Part shown: positions 1 to 6,733 of the stretch, one piece after another
How positions within the stretch are numbered: the stretch's first letter is position 1
How the letters are laid out: every line of letters starts with the position of its first letter
Source of the DNA: Prevotella sp. UBA3294
GTDB lineage: Bacteria > Bacteroidota > Bacteroidia > Bacteroidales > Bacteroidaceae
Assembly (NCBI GenBank): GCA_002361535.1
Contig: DETG01000007.1
Coordinates: 1-16,845 of the forward strand
Direction: 5' to 3'
DNA length: 16,845 nt
Made by a program: the position numbers and the translations under genes
The notes under the pieces: model-generated
What the model saw: the letters and a program-made list of their open reading frames with translations, nothing else
Databases searched by the model: none
What the model was told of the DNA's origin: nothing

Positions 1-114
1 GCTGAGTTTGAGAAGTATCGTAAGATGGAGATGCTACAATATGAAAGTGACTATGACAGGGCCATCAGAGAACTGATTCAGAAAGAGAATAGCCTGCCAA
101 AGAATGAGGGATGA
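1..114 (+). CDS. C-terminal end of a probable RhuM-family protein (5' end outside window)
   Basis: An open frame enters from the left edge and stops at TGA 112-114, leaving 37 residues. The tail is strongly charged and helical. It contains EFEKYR followed about nine residues later by SDYDRAIREL, which resembles the end of RhuM ('virulence protein') family proteins as I remember them. RhuM proteins are common, poorly characterised accessory genes often found near restriction or toxin loci, so this would fit an accessory region to the left. The reading frame is clear. The family assignment rests on a short tail and is tentative, and no function can be read from this fragment. A strong hairpin terminator lies 45 bases downstream of the stop. 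Confidence 0.6.
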   Translation, partial: AEFEKYRKMEMLQYESDYDRAIRELIQKENSLPKNEG

Positions 115-158
115 TAATAAAATAAATTTGATGATGCAAATGTGTGTGAGATTAAAGA

Positions 159-199
159 AAAACAAGCAAGTAATTGAGAGTCAATTGCTTGCTTGTTTT
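159..199. terminator. Bidirectional intrinsic terminator between the RhuM-like gene and tRNA-Arg
   Basis: A long inverted repeat folds from 159-177 and 181-199. Twelve perfect pairs (159-170 with 188-199) are followed by one G-U pair and six more pairs closing a GAG loop (178-180). One arm begins with AAAA and the other ends with TTTT, so the transcript ends in a U run on either strand. It sits downstream of the plus-strand gene ending at 114 and downstream of the minus-strand tRNA ending at 204, so it probably serves both. Confidence 0.85.
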
Positions 200-203
200 G
201 TAA

Positions 204-281
204 TGGTGATTCCGTTGGGGTTCGAACCCAAGACCCACAGCTTAGAAGGCTGTTGCTCTAATCCAACTGAGCTACGGAACC
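204..281 (-). tRNA. tRNA-Arg (anticodon TCT)
   Basis: The minus strand folds as a complete cloverleaf of 75 bases plus an encoded CCA (204-206). The acceptor stem GGTTCCG pairs with CGGAATC, with one G-T pair. The D stem is GCTC/GAGC. The anticodon stem ACAGC/GCTGT encloses loop CTTCTAA, which places TCT at 34-36 (plus-strand 244-246). The T arm is TTGGG-TTCGAAC-CCCAA. It reads AGA (and probably AGG) arginine codons. A match to the Bacteroidota promoter lies just upstream at 294-324 and a terminator hairpin just downstream at 159-199, so it looks like a single-gene transcription unit. Confidence 0.97.
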
Positions 282-293
282 AACAATCGGCTG

Positions 294-324
294 CAAAATT
301 ACTGCTTTTTCCGCAAACAGCCAA
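294..324 (-). promoter_or_regulatory. Promoter of tRNA-Arg
   Basis: On the minus strand TAATTTTG (301-294) matches the Bacteroidota -7 element TAnnTTTG. TTG at 324-322 lies exactly 20 bases upstream as the -33 element. The -7 box ends 12 bases before the mature tRNA 5' end, leaving room for a short precursor leader. Confidence 0.7.
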
Positions 325-340
325 ATTATTTAGCTGAAAA

Positions 341-1144
341 TTACGATAACTCGTAGATGTCACTGGGTGTTTTGCGGCGTAACACATCCAGCAGGAAATC
401 TTTCCCTGGGATGATGCCCGCATTCCTGAGAATCATCTCCACGGTCTTCCTTGCCAGCTCCGGATGGTTGTTTTCCTGACTCAGATGACAGAGCCACACA
501 TGTTTCAGTCTGGGCGTGGCATTCTCCACCAGAGCCTGTGCACAAGCTTTATTACTCAGGTGCCCGTTTTCACTGAACACGCGGTCTTTCAAATATTGCG
601 GATAGGGTCCATTGAACAACATCTCCTCGTCGTGGTTTGCCTCGATCACCAGATAGTTCGCCCGCTGGATATACTCTTTCATCTCCTCGGTGACATGTCC
701 AGCATCGGTCATGAGACAGAACGTACAGTCCTCACATTGGATACAATATCCCACATTATCGTTGCTGTCGTGAGGGACATGAAACGAAGTGACGGTAAAC
801 TCCCCCAGCTGCATTCTGTCTCCCGTCTCGAAGACATGAGCGTTGATGGGTTGAATCTTACGCCGCACACAATAGTTGCGGTCAATTCCACGATGAACCT
901 CCCGGGTGGCATAAACAGGCACGTTGTACTCACAACTGAACGATCCTACCGACTTGACATGGTCTGCATGATCATGGGTAACCAAAATATGATGGACATC
1001 CGACAATCGGAGCCCATGGTCTTGAAAATATCTTTTCAGTGTTCGTACACCAATTCCTGTATCTATCAATAGTCCATCCGTTTCGGTATAGAGAAAATAG
1101 CAATTTCCACTGCTACCACTCCCGAAGGATATAAATTTCAGCAT
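341..1144 (-). CDS. MBL-fold metallohydrolase, YycJ/WalJ-like
   Basis: A 267-residue metallo-beta-lactamase-fold protein. Visible metal-binding residues are H57-x-H59-x-D61-H62 (THDHADH), H122 in FHVPHD and D147 in TDAGH. GHLSN at 194-198 and CHLSQENNHPE from 219 are typical of the YycJ/WalJ (VicX) branch, whose members are thought to be exonuclease-like nucleases or accessory proteins in cell-wall homeostasis and DNA maintenance. There is no signal peptide, so it is probably cytoplasmic. I chose the ATG at 1142-1144 (MLKFISFGSGSSGN). The frame has an upstream ATG at 1163-1165, but that codon lies inside the -7 promoter box, so it should not be in the mRNA. tRNA-Arg lies downstream on the same strand but has its own promoter. 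The exact substrate is unknown. Confidence 0.9.
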   Translation of the reverse strand: MLKFISFGSGSSGNCYFLYTETDGLLIDTGIGVRTLKRYFQDHGLRLSDVHHILVTHDHADHVKSVGSFSCEYNVPVYATREVHRGIDRNYCVRRKIQPINAHVFETGDRMQLGEFTVTSFHVPHDSNDNVGYCIQCEDCTFCLMTDAGHVTEEMKEYIQRANYLVIEANHDEEMLFNGPYPQYLKDRVFSENGHLSNKACAQALVENATPRLKHVWLCHLSQENNHPELARKTVEMILRNAGIIPGKDFLLDVLRRKTPSDIYELS

Positions 1145-1162
1145 TTTAGTTATTATTTTGTG

Positions 1163-1193
1163 CAAAAGTAGGAAAAAACAAGGGGAAAACCAA
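1163..1193 (-). promoter_or_regulatory. Promoter of the YycJ-like gene
   Basis: The minus strand has TACTTTTG (1170-1163) as -7 and TTG (1193-1191) as -33, with a 20-base spacer. Transcription should begin near 1159, giving a leader of about 15 bases before the ATG at 1144. This placement decides the start codon of the gene. Confidence 0.72.
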
Positions 1194-1203
1194 AGAATTT
1201 ACC

Positions 1204-1211
1204 TACCTTTG
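1204..1211 (+). promoter_or_regulatory. -7 element of the small lipoprotein gene
   Basis: TACCTTTG matches TAnnTTTG exactly and ends 20 bases before the ATG at 1232, predicting a leader of about 17 bases. No TTG is present at the expected -33 distance, so this is probably the weaker of the two divergent promoters here. Confidence 0.55.
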
Positions 1212-1231
1212 TATGATTTTAATGTTTTAAT

Positions 1232-1684
1232 ATGAAAATTAATTGTTTGACTCTTCTGTCTGTCCTCCTTCTGACAGCCTGTGGTGGCAGCCGCGACGGC
1301 TCGGAGGATCAGCTTCAAGAAACCGTTGACAGCTTCGCCGTGAGTTACTTCAACTACGACTTTAACACGGCACGCCGTTTCTGTACTGATGACTCAGAGA
1401 AATGGCTACAGTTTGCGGCAAGCAACGTTCTGCAGGAGGACGTGGATATTCTCCGACAGCAAGAGGAGCCCGCCACCGTTGATGTGGATGAATGGGACTA
1501 CACCTCCGACAGTACTGCCAGTGTGCACGTCTGTGTCCACAACTATCTGCGTATGGACAGCATTGGTAAGGCAGGGCGAATGACCGATGAGGGTAGATAT
1601 GTCTTGAATGCTGTTCTCCATCAAGGTAAGTGGCTCATCAGAATGGCAGACCTACCGCGAAGTGGAAAGAGAAGTCACGACTGA
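1232..1684 (+). CDS. Small lipoprotein of unknown function
   Basis: A 150-residue protein with a lipoprotein signal: charged MKINC, a hydrophobic core, and LLTAC placing the lipidated cysteine at residue 17, followed by GGS. After a short acidic linker, the rest (about 30-140) alternates helix and strand: VDSFAVSYFNYDFNTARRF, then a central acidic stretch, then NAVLHQGKWLIRM. This layout suggests an NTF2-like or DUF4878-like small fold, but I cannot confirm a family. It is likely anchored in the cell envelope. The last 15 or so codons overlap the end of the convergent tamL gene (47 bases). The tail after GKWLIRMADLP is charged and may be an unimportant extension into that overlap. Confidence 0.85.
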   Translation: MKINCLTLLSVLLLTACGGSRDGSEDQLQETVDSFAVSYFNYDFNTARRFCTDDSEKWLQFAASNVLQEDVDILRQQEEPATVDVDEWDYTSDSTASVHVCVHNYLRMDSIGKAGRMTDEGRYVLNAVLHQGKWLIRMADLPRSGKRSHD

Positions 1685-3839
1685 ACCGGGGATTCGTGAT
1701 GGGGTAATGTTCTTTCCGGGTTTCGTAAGCGGGGTTGACAGCTTTCATACCCATATCGAAACGCAGAATGAAATAGTCGAAGTTCAGTCTTAGGCCCAGT
1801 CCGTATGCCACAGCGATCTGCTTATAGAACTCGTTGAAACGGAATTGTCCTCCCGGCTGGTCAGGATAGTTACGCAACGTCCAGATATTTCCCGCATCAA
1901 TGAACACCGCTCCGTCAAATTTCCAGAACAGGAATGTTCTGTATTCAGCATTCAAGTCAACCTTCATGTCACCAGTCTGATTGATAAAGTCGATTGCACC
2001 GTTGTTACCCTTGAAACTACCCGGACCTAATCCGCGCACGCTCCATCCTCTCACGCTGTTGGCACCGCCCGAGAAATATCTCTTCTCAAACGGAAGGATT
2101 CTGCTGTTTCCGTAAGGATAGGCGATGCCGAAACCGGCATGCAACGCCAGTTGGTTATGTCGGTCAAAACGGATAAGATGAGTGAAGTCGAAGTCACCTT
2201 TCACATACTGAGCATAGGCTATATTGAATAAGGTATATTGCCCACGATCATTCTCTTCGGCACCGAAAAGATGACTGGCTCCGTTCAACAGGTTTCCTGC
2301 CGTCTCAACGTTCACACGCATCGCCATGTTCCTGGCTTGGTAAGCCATGGAGAATCCGATCTTCATAATGAACAGATCCTCGTAGTTGTATCTCAGGATC
2401 GCATTGCGATTGCTCACACTGTCTAAATAGTCATGCTTAAACGTTGACGAAATCCACGGCATGTGTATATAGTTCAGATCGATGACATCCGCCCTATAGC
2501 TGATATTCCGTGAGGCATCTGTCCAACGGTAACGCCACGCGGCATTGAACAGTCGCCGATGGAACTCAGGACGGTTCTGTAGGTTATAGCTAACCAAAAG
2601 TTCCGATGATGCAGAGCTTCTCCTTCGGTAACTTTTCGAGACAGGAGCGATGAAACGGGGGAAAGAGAGTTTTGCCTCAACGTTATATTCCTCATAGTCC
2701 TGGTTCTGATACCCCTCTAATCCCGTGATGGCTTCGAAGGCACCGCGCAGCTGTACACTGAAAGTCTCTGATCCTCTGAAAAGGTTACGGTTCTCGTAGG
2801 TAGCTGTAACCGCAGCCCCCAGGTCGCCGGCGGTGTTCGTTCCCTCGGGTTGGAAGCTGAAGGTATTGGGCTTATTCGTACTGATCTGAACGTTACAGTC
2901 TAACTGGGTGGTATCAGGGATTTCGTTGAACTTGATACTGGTATATCTCACTGCCGACAGTCGCCCGAAGGCATTGTAGGTCTTTTGCAGATGAAGGGAA
3001 CTGTAATTCTTTCCCTCTTCTAACCATGTATTCTCACGCAACACGGAGCGCCGCAAGTGCAATTTCCCATCGTCACCGCTTAAGAAGTTCACACGGCGGA
3101 TTGTATATCTTGGGTGGAGTGTTTCTTCCGCATCACTATTGGCACGGTATGGCAGCAGCTGCATGGTGAGATCTACCATCCTTGATCCCCTTGTGGTATC
3201 GGCCATAAAGCGAATGAAATCCTTATGAAAGCGATAATACCCTGACTGGGTGAGCAGCTGGGTGATCCGTTTCCGTTCCTGATCCAGTTCTGCCACCGTA
3301 AACCGCATTCCTTCTTTCAGATATTGGTTTTTGGGTTCATCGAGTCTAAGAACTTTTGCTATCGTATCATCCTGTATGTCGTATTTCACCGAACGGATAA
3401 AATAAGGAATGCCGGGATGAAGTGTATAGATGGCAGTAAGCCGATGGCCGCGTGTTTTCGTCTGCAATGTCACATCGGCATTCATATATCCTAAGTTATG
3501 CAGCGCATGACGAAGATCGTCGCAAGTGAGGCGGGCCATCACTGAGTCATAGACCACAGGTTCCTCACCGATATTTCGCAGTGTGCGGTTAATCCATTTC
3601 GTGGTGTCTCTTCCTGCCAAAGTATATGTGCCCAGAGGAACCTTGAACAGCGAGAACCACTTGGAGTTACTCTGCTGACGGATATAGGGAGACAGCTGCG
3701 AAGGGTCTATTTCCTTGGTATCTGCCTCCACTCGCACCTTCTGCAGCAAATACTGGCCATCATCGAGGAACTTCGACGATGAGCACGATGCAGCAAGGAC
3801 CCCAATGAGACAGACTGCCAGAATCTTCCTAAGCGTCAT
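1638..3839 (-). CDS. tamL: TamL, outer-membrane translocation and assembly module lipoprotein (BamA/TamA superfamily)
   Basis: A 733-residue outer-membrane protein. The N-terminus MTLRKILAVCLIGVLAASC is a lipoprotein signal with the lipid cysteine at 19, followed by SSSKFLDDGQYLL, the usual TamL opening. POTRA-like repeats fill about residues 30-300. The rest is a 16-strand-type Omp85 beta-barrel with a GxRGW-type motif (NSVRGWSVRG), and the chain ends in aromatic F, as expected for a barrel recognised by BAM. In Bacteroidota, TamL is the lipidated counterpart of TamA and works with TamB in moving lipids or proteins to the outer membrane. No tamB is in this window. It is divergent from an RNA methyltransferase gene with a shared promoter region, and its 3' end overlaps the convergent lipoprotein gene. 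Identity is confident; the exact POTRA count is not. Confidence 0.92.
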   Translation of the reverse strand: MTLRKILAVCLIGVLAASCSSSKFLDDGQYLLQKVRVEADTKEIDPSQLSPYIRQQSNSKWFSLFKVPLGTYTLAGRDTTKWINRTLRNIGEEPVVYDSVMARLTCDDLRHALHNLGYMNADVTLQTKTRGHRLTAIYTLHPGIPYFIRSVKYDIQDDTIAKVLRLDEPKNQYLKEGMRFTVAELDQERKRITQLLTQSGYYRFHKDFIRFMADTTRGSRMVDLTMQLLPYRANSDAEETLHPRYTIRRVNFLSGDDGKLHLRRSVLRENTWLEEGKNYSSLHLQKTYNAFGRLSAVRYTSIKFNEIPDTTQLDCNVQISTNKPNTFSFQPEGTNTAGDLGAAVTATYENRNLFRGSETFSVQLRGAFEAITGLEGYQNQDYEEYNVEAKLSFPRFIAPVSKSYRRRSSASSELLVSYNLQNRPEFHRRLFNAAWRYRWTDASRNISYRADVIDLNYIHMPWISSTFKHDYLDSVSNRNAILRYNYEDLFIMKIGFSMAYQARNMAMRVNVETAGNLLNGASHLFGAEENDRGQYTLFNIAYAQYVKGDFDFTHLIRFDRHNQLALHAGFGIAYPYGNSRILPFEKRYFSGGANSVRGWSVRGLGPGSFKGNNGAIDFINQTGDMKVDLNAEYRTFLFWKFDGAVFIDAGNIWTLRNYPDQPGGQFRFNEFYKQIAVAYGLGLRLNFDYFILRFDMGMKAVNPAYETRKEHYPITNPRFSRDFSFHFAVGLPF

Positions 3840-3855
3840 ATTTTTCTCTTTTTGC

Positions 3856-3886
3856 TTGCAAAAGTAAGAAAAAAAAAGTACTTTTG
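3856..3886 (+). promoter_or_regulatory. Promoter of the TrmH-family methyltransferase gene, interlocked with the tamL promoter
   Basis: The plus strand reads TTG (3856-3858), a 20-base spacer, then TACTTTTG (3879-3886). The -7 box ends only four bases before the ATG at 3891, so the transcript should start at or next to the start codon. Confidence 0.75.
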
Positions 3887-3889
3887 CAA
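3859..3889 (-). promoter_or_regulatory. Promoter of tamL, interlocked with the divergent methyltransferase promoter
   Basis: The minus strand reads TTG (3889-3887), a 20-base spacer, then TACTTTTG (3866-3859). The predicted start site near 3855 gives a leader of about 16 bases. Its -33 triplet directly abuts the G of the opposing -7 box. Confidence 0.75.
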
Positions 3890-3890
3890 T

Positions 3891-4676
3891 ATGATAAGCA
3901 AAAACTTGATGAAATACGTGCGCAGCCTCGAACAGAAGAAAGCCCGGAAACAGGAAGGGCTCTTTGTTGCTGAAGGCACGAAGGTGGTGGGTGACCTGTT
4001 GTCAGTGATGCCCCCTACCCGACTGATTGCCGTGGAGGAATGGTACAGGCAGAACGGCATCATCCCCAAGGCAAGCGATGTCGTGGTCACTGAGGATGAG
4101 CTGCGCCGTGTGAGTTTTTTGCAACATCCCCAACAGGTGATGGCACTGTTCCCCCTTCCCGAGGGTAGCAAGGATACTGATCTCAGAGAGAGAGAATACT
4201 TTTCGTCGTCAGCGAGCAACCTTTTCATTGCCCTTGACGGCATACAGGATCCCGGCAATCTGGGTACCATTATCCGCATTGCCGACTGGTTTGGTATCTC
4301 CACCCTGTTCTGCAGTCATGACACCGCCGATGCCTACAACCCCAAAGTGGTGCAGGCCACAATGGGAAGTATCGCCCGTGTGAAAGTGATCTATACCGAC
4401 TTGGTTACCCTGTTCGCGCAAGTACCGGATGATATACCTGTCTATGGCACCTTCCTCGATGGTACGAACATCTATCAGCAACCGCTCTCTCCCAACGGTA
4501 TCATCGTGATGGGGAACGAGGGGAAAGGCATATCAAAAGAGGTAGCAGCCCATATCAACCGTCGCCTGCTCATCCCCAGTTATCCTGAGGGAAGGGTGAC
4601 GGCAGACAGTCTGAATGTAGCAATAGCCACGGCGATTACCTGTTCGGAGTTCCGCAGGCAATCACCCCGCCGGTAA
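3891..4676 (+). CDS. SpoU/TrmH-family RNA 2'-O-ribose methyltransferase
   Basis: A 261-residue SPOUT methyltransferase. These enzymes use S-adenosylmethionine to methylate a 2'-hydroxyl of tRNA or rRNA. About residues 1-105 match the small substrate-binding domain (KYVRSLEQKKARKQEGLFVAEG). The catalytic knotted domain has motif 1 at 120-135 (DPGNLGTIIRIADWFG), motif 2 at 204-215 (IIVMGNEGKGIS) and motif 3 at 226-249 (LLIPSYPEGR...SLNVAIA, with N242). The frame is open upstream to a TTG at 3852, but that lies within the promoter. ATG 3891 (MISKN) fits both the promoter and the family's usual N-terminus; ATG 3909 is the only other reasonable start. The specific RNA target (RlmB-like, TrmH-like or other) cannot be decided here. 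It converges on the MFS gene with a 25-base gap and no clear terminator hairpin. Confidence 0.9.
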   Translation: MISKNLMKYVRSLEQKKARKQEGLFVAEGTKVVGDLLSVMPPTRLIAVEEWYRQNGIIPKASDVVVTEDELRRVSFLQHPQQVMALFPLPEGSKDTDLREREYFSSSASNLFIALDGIQDPGNLGTIIRIADWFGISTLFCSHDTADAYNPKVVQATMGSIARVKVIYTDLVTLFAQVPDDIPVYGTFLDGTNIYQQPLSPNGIIVMGNEGKGISKEVAAHINRRLLIPSYPEGRVTADSLNVAIATAITCSEFRRQSPRR

Positions 4677-4701
4677 TGAATTTCCAATAATTGATCATGC
4701 T

Positions 4702-5871
4702 TCAACGGTTTTTGTTTCTCATATACCATGGATGAGTAACAAAGACGTACATCAGTAATGCGACAAAGGCCAGAACGATTCCCGTGTAATAGATCCTGGA
4801 TGACAAGCACGAATAGCCAAGGAACAATCCCATGCTGATACCCAGTTCCCATGCTAAGAAAAAGGTGCTTTGGGAAGTGCCTCGCTGACAGTGACGGCTC
4901 AGTTTGATGAAAAAGAGCAGGAAACGGGAGCCGATGATCCCAATGCCGAAACCGATGAACACGGGAGGAATGAACTGGTTTACCATCATCGTTTGCGACC
5001 GATTCATCATCAACAGAGCAGCAATCATCAAGACCAGTCCGCTTACTGTCTCACTTTTGAGATCGGCATTCACAAAGACAAACTTCTCCGACAACAAAGC
5101 TAACAAGAAACCACCCATCATCATACTGTAGAACATATACGACAATGGAGTTGTAAAAAGCAGTCCTGCTATGGTCGTCACCAATAGAAGATTGATAAAC
5201 AGCAACCATCCGTCAGGCAGGAAGAAACGGTCGAGCGAAAAGATCTTCACATTCTCCTCCGGTGCCTTAAAGGGAAAATCCGCGAGTTGGATTAAAAGCA
5301 TTGCCAACAAACACGTTACGCAGCAGGAAAGTACCATCACCTCCATACCAAAATAATGGTTGATAATCAAGGCGGCTGCCGGTCCTAACGAAACACCAAA
5401 ACGTCCGAACCAGGAAGCGCTGTGATTCGCTTCAGTGCGCTGAAAGGATTCGCAGATATCGATAATCAACGTACTCATGAGTATCATCTGCGCCAAGCCA
5501 AAGGACAGGCCTAAGCCGAAACGTAGCACCATGGCTTCCATCCCACTCCGGAAGTGGGGAAGCTTTCCACTAACGAATAAATAAAAGACTGATAAACAGA
5601 GGAGCATCAAGAATACAGCAAACAGACAGACATGATTTCTGCGGTAACGCTGAACAAGATAATTGCAGATGGGACCCATCACAAACAAGCCAATGCCATA
5701 GACCCCCATCACCCAAGCGGTAAGTTCAGCATCCTCTTGTTGATGCAACCAGAGTGGCAGAACGGGAATCAGCATATATACCGACATCGTGAGCAGCATG
5801 TTGGCAATAGCTAAACGCCAGAAATCATGATGCCACAGCTTCACGTGGACAGGTGTATTTTGTGTGTACAC
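4702..5871 (-). CDS. MFS transporter
   Basis: A 389-residue hydrophobic protein with about 11-12 membrane helices, beginning after a short cytoplasmic N-terminus (MYTQNTPVHVKLWHHDFWRLA). The first helix is followed by PLWLHQQEDAELTAWVMGVYGIGLFVMGPICNYLVQRYRRNH. This matches the major-facilitator layout of helices 1-3, with an R-rich motif-A-like loop between helices 2 and 3. The best guess is a drug or small-molecule efflux or uptake carrier. The substrate cannot be told from the sequence. It lies 41 bases downstream of the HAD gene on the same strand, with no recognisable promoter in the gap, so the two are probably co-transcribed. The short charged C-terminus (MRNKNR) is cytoplasmic. Confidence 0.87.
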   Translation of the reverse strand: MYTQNTPVHVKLWHHDFWRLAIANMLLTMSVYMLIPVLPLWLHQQEDAELTAWVMGVYGIGLFVMGPICNYLVQRYRRNHVCLFAVFLMLLCLSVFYLFVSGKLPHFRSGMEAMVLRFGLGLSFGLAQMILMSTLIIDICESFQRTEANHSASWFGRFGVSLGPAAALIINHYFGMEVMVLSCCVTCLLAMLLIQLADFPFKAPEENVKIFSLDRFFLPDGWLLFINLLLVTTIAGLLFTTPLSYMFYSMMMGGFLLALLSEKFVFVNADLKSETVSGLVLMIAALLMMNRSQTMMVNQFIPPVFIGFGIGIIGSRFLLFFIKLSRHCQRGTSQSTFFLAWELGISMGLFLGYSCLSSRIYYTGIVLAFVALLMYVFVTHPWYMRNKNR

Positions 5872-5912
5872 GATTCTTTTCTATTTGACCCTTTCACTTC
5901 TCCTTGCAGGAG

Positions 5913-6560
5913 TTAACGAAAAGAGGAGGTGAAACATTCGTAATCAGCAATCACCACATCACAAAGGGATGCGATGGAATCGGCAGGATTCGTTGTTGAC
6001 AAGCCAACGACCGTCATCGCGGCTGCCCTACCCGACTTCAATCCATTAAAGCTATCTTCAAAGACCACACAGTCGGCAGGATCCACTCCAAAACGGGCTG
6101 CAGCACGTAAATAGCAATCGGGCGACGGCTTGCTCTCTGCAAAATCTTCCGATGTAAGCACAGCATCAAACAATTGCATAAACTCAGGATGTTTGGCATA
6201 CACTGCCCTCATCTTTGCCATGTTACTGCTTGTCACCACAGCTGTCTTGATCCCCCTTTCACGTAATGACAGGATAAAAGGGCAGAAGCCTGTGACGTAG
6301 ATGTAATCCATCCCTGCCTCGAAAGCATTCAACCGCTCAGTAATGACAGTCTGTTCAGGCTGAAGATCACCAGAGAAATGGGCATCAAAAATCTGCGTAA
6401 GGGTTTGTCCTTTAATACGATGTTCCAAGCCAGGCTGCTCGGGATGATACAATCTGCACTGCTCACCCCAGAACACAGTGTATTGTGGTTCTGTATCAAA
6501 GACCACACCATCCAAATCGAACAGGGCGGCCTTGAACCTCATCTCATCAATTCTACTCAT
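5913..6560 (-). CDS. HAD-superfamily hydrolase, beta-phosphoglucomutase-like subfamily
   Basis: A 215-residue HAD phosphatase or phosphomutase. Motif I is FDLDGVVFDTE with nucleophile D15 and acid/base D17. Motif II is T110-S111-S112. Motif III has K144 in SKPSPD, and motif IV has E168-D169 in VFEDSFNGL. The region from about 25 to 90 is a helical C1 cap domain, as in PgmB and PhoE-type enzymes that act on sugar phosphates. The substrate is not determined; the absence of a sugar operon argues against naming it pgmB. The start may be ATG 6558-6560 (MSRIDEM) or the internal ATG at 6540-6542 (MRFKAAL); the second fits the core fold better and the first is the longer frame. It heads a probable two-gene unit with the MFS gene. 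Upstream lies an inverted repeat that brackets its likely -7 box. Confidence 0.88.
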   Translation of the reverse strand: MSRIDEMRFKAALFDLDGVVFDTEPQYTVFWGEQCRLYHPEQPGLEHRIKGQTLTQIFDAHFSGDLQPEQTVITERLNAFEAGMDYIYVTGFCPFILSLRERGIKTAVVTSSNMAKMRAVYAKHPEFMQLFDAVLTSEDFAESKPSPDCYLRAAARFGVDPADCVVFEDSFNGLKSGRAAAMTVVGLSTTNPADSIASLCDVVIADYECFTSSFR

Positions 6561-6624
6561 ATATGCAAGTTGTTGTTTGTCTATACCTCATCCTCTCCCG
6601 ATCAACAGTCTATAAAGAGACCGT

Positions 6625-6662
6625 TTTTCGAAATCGCCTGCAAAATTACACAATTTCGAAAA
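6625..6662. repeat. Inverted repeat around the HAD gene's -7 box
   Basis: TTTTCGAAAT (6625-6634) and ATTTCGAAAA (6653-6662) are perfect 10-base inverted copies with an 18-base spacer that contains the putative -7 box. Each arm itself contains the palindrome TTTCGAAA. This could be an operator for a dimeric regulator or a leader hairpin. Confidence 0.6.
6641..6648 (-). promoter_or_regulatory. Possible -7 element for the HAD-MFS unit
   Basis: TAATTTTG on the minus strand (6648-6641) matches TAnnTTTG. There is no TTG at 19-20 bases upstream, so the match is partial. It would give a leader of about 75 bases before ATG 6560. Confidence 0.4.
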
Positions 6663-6676
6663 TATAATGAAAAATA

Positions 6677-6708
6677 TTTGCTGTTTTCGTATGATTCTTG
6701 TATTTTTG
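6677..6708 (+). promoter_or_regulatory. Promoter of the lipoprotein-rsmG-MBL-ruvC-ABC run
   Basis: TTTG (6677-6680), a 20-base spacer, and TATTTTTG (6701-6708) match the Bacteroidota -33/-7 pair. Transcription should begin near 6712, about 22 bases before the ATG at 6734. No comparable promoter precedes the four downstream genes. Confidence 0.72.
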
Positions 6709-6733
6709 CAGGACTTATTTGAAGAAGATTACG

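Larger units (their letters stand above)
3856..3889. repeat. Perfect 11-base inverted repeat forming two face-to-face promoters
   Basis: TTGCAAAAGTA (3856-3866) is the exact reverse complement of TACTTTTGCAA (3879-3889), separated by a 12-base A-rich spacer. Each arm holds the -33 of one promoter and the -7 of the other. Confidence 0.9.

Noticed and set aside
104..423. Frames on both strands running across the tRNA-Arg gene
   Set aside because: They overlap a complete tRNA with its own promoter and terminator, so they are not coding.
464..1072. 202-codon plus-strand frame opposite the YycJ-like gene
   Set aside because: Antisense to a gene with full metal-binding motifs; the translation shows no family features.
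3836..4303. 155-codon minus-strand frame opposite the methyltransferase gene
   Set aside because: Covers the interlocked promoter and a conserved gene on the other strand; it also overlaps the tamL start.
4677..4701. Possible terminator between the convergent methyltransferase and MFS genes
   Set aside because: Only a TGATCA palindrome and a short T run are present; no stem of useful length.
5872..5912. Possible hairpin CTCC-TTGCA-GGAG between the HAD and MFS genes
   Set aside because: Only four pairs; not enough to argue for a terminator or regulatory element.
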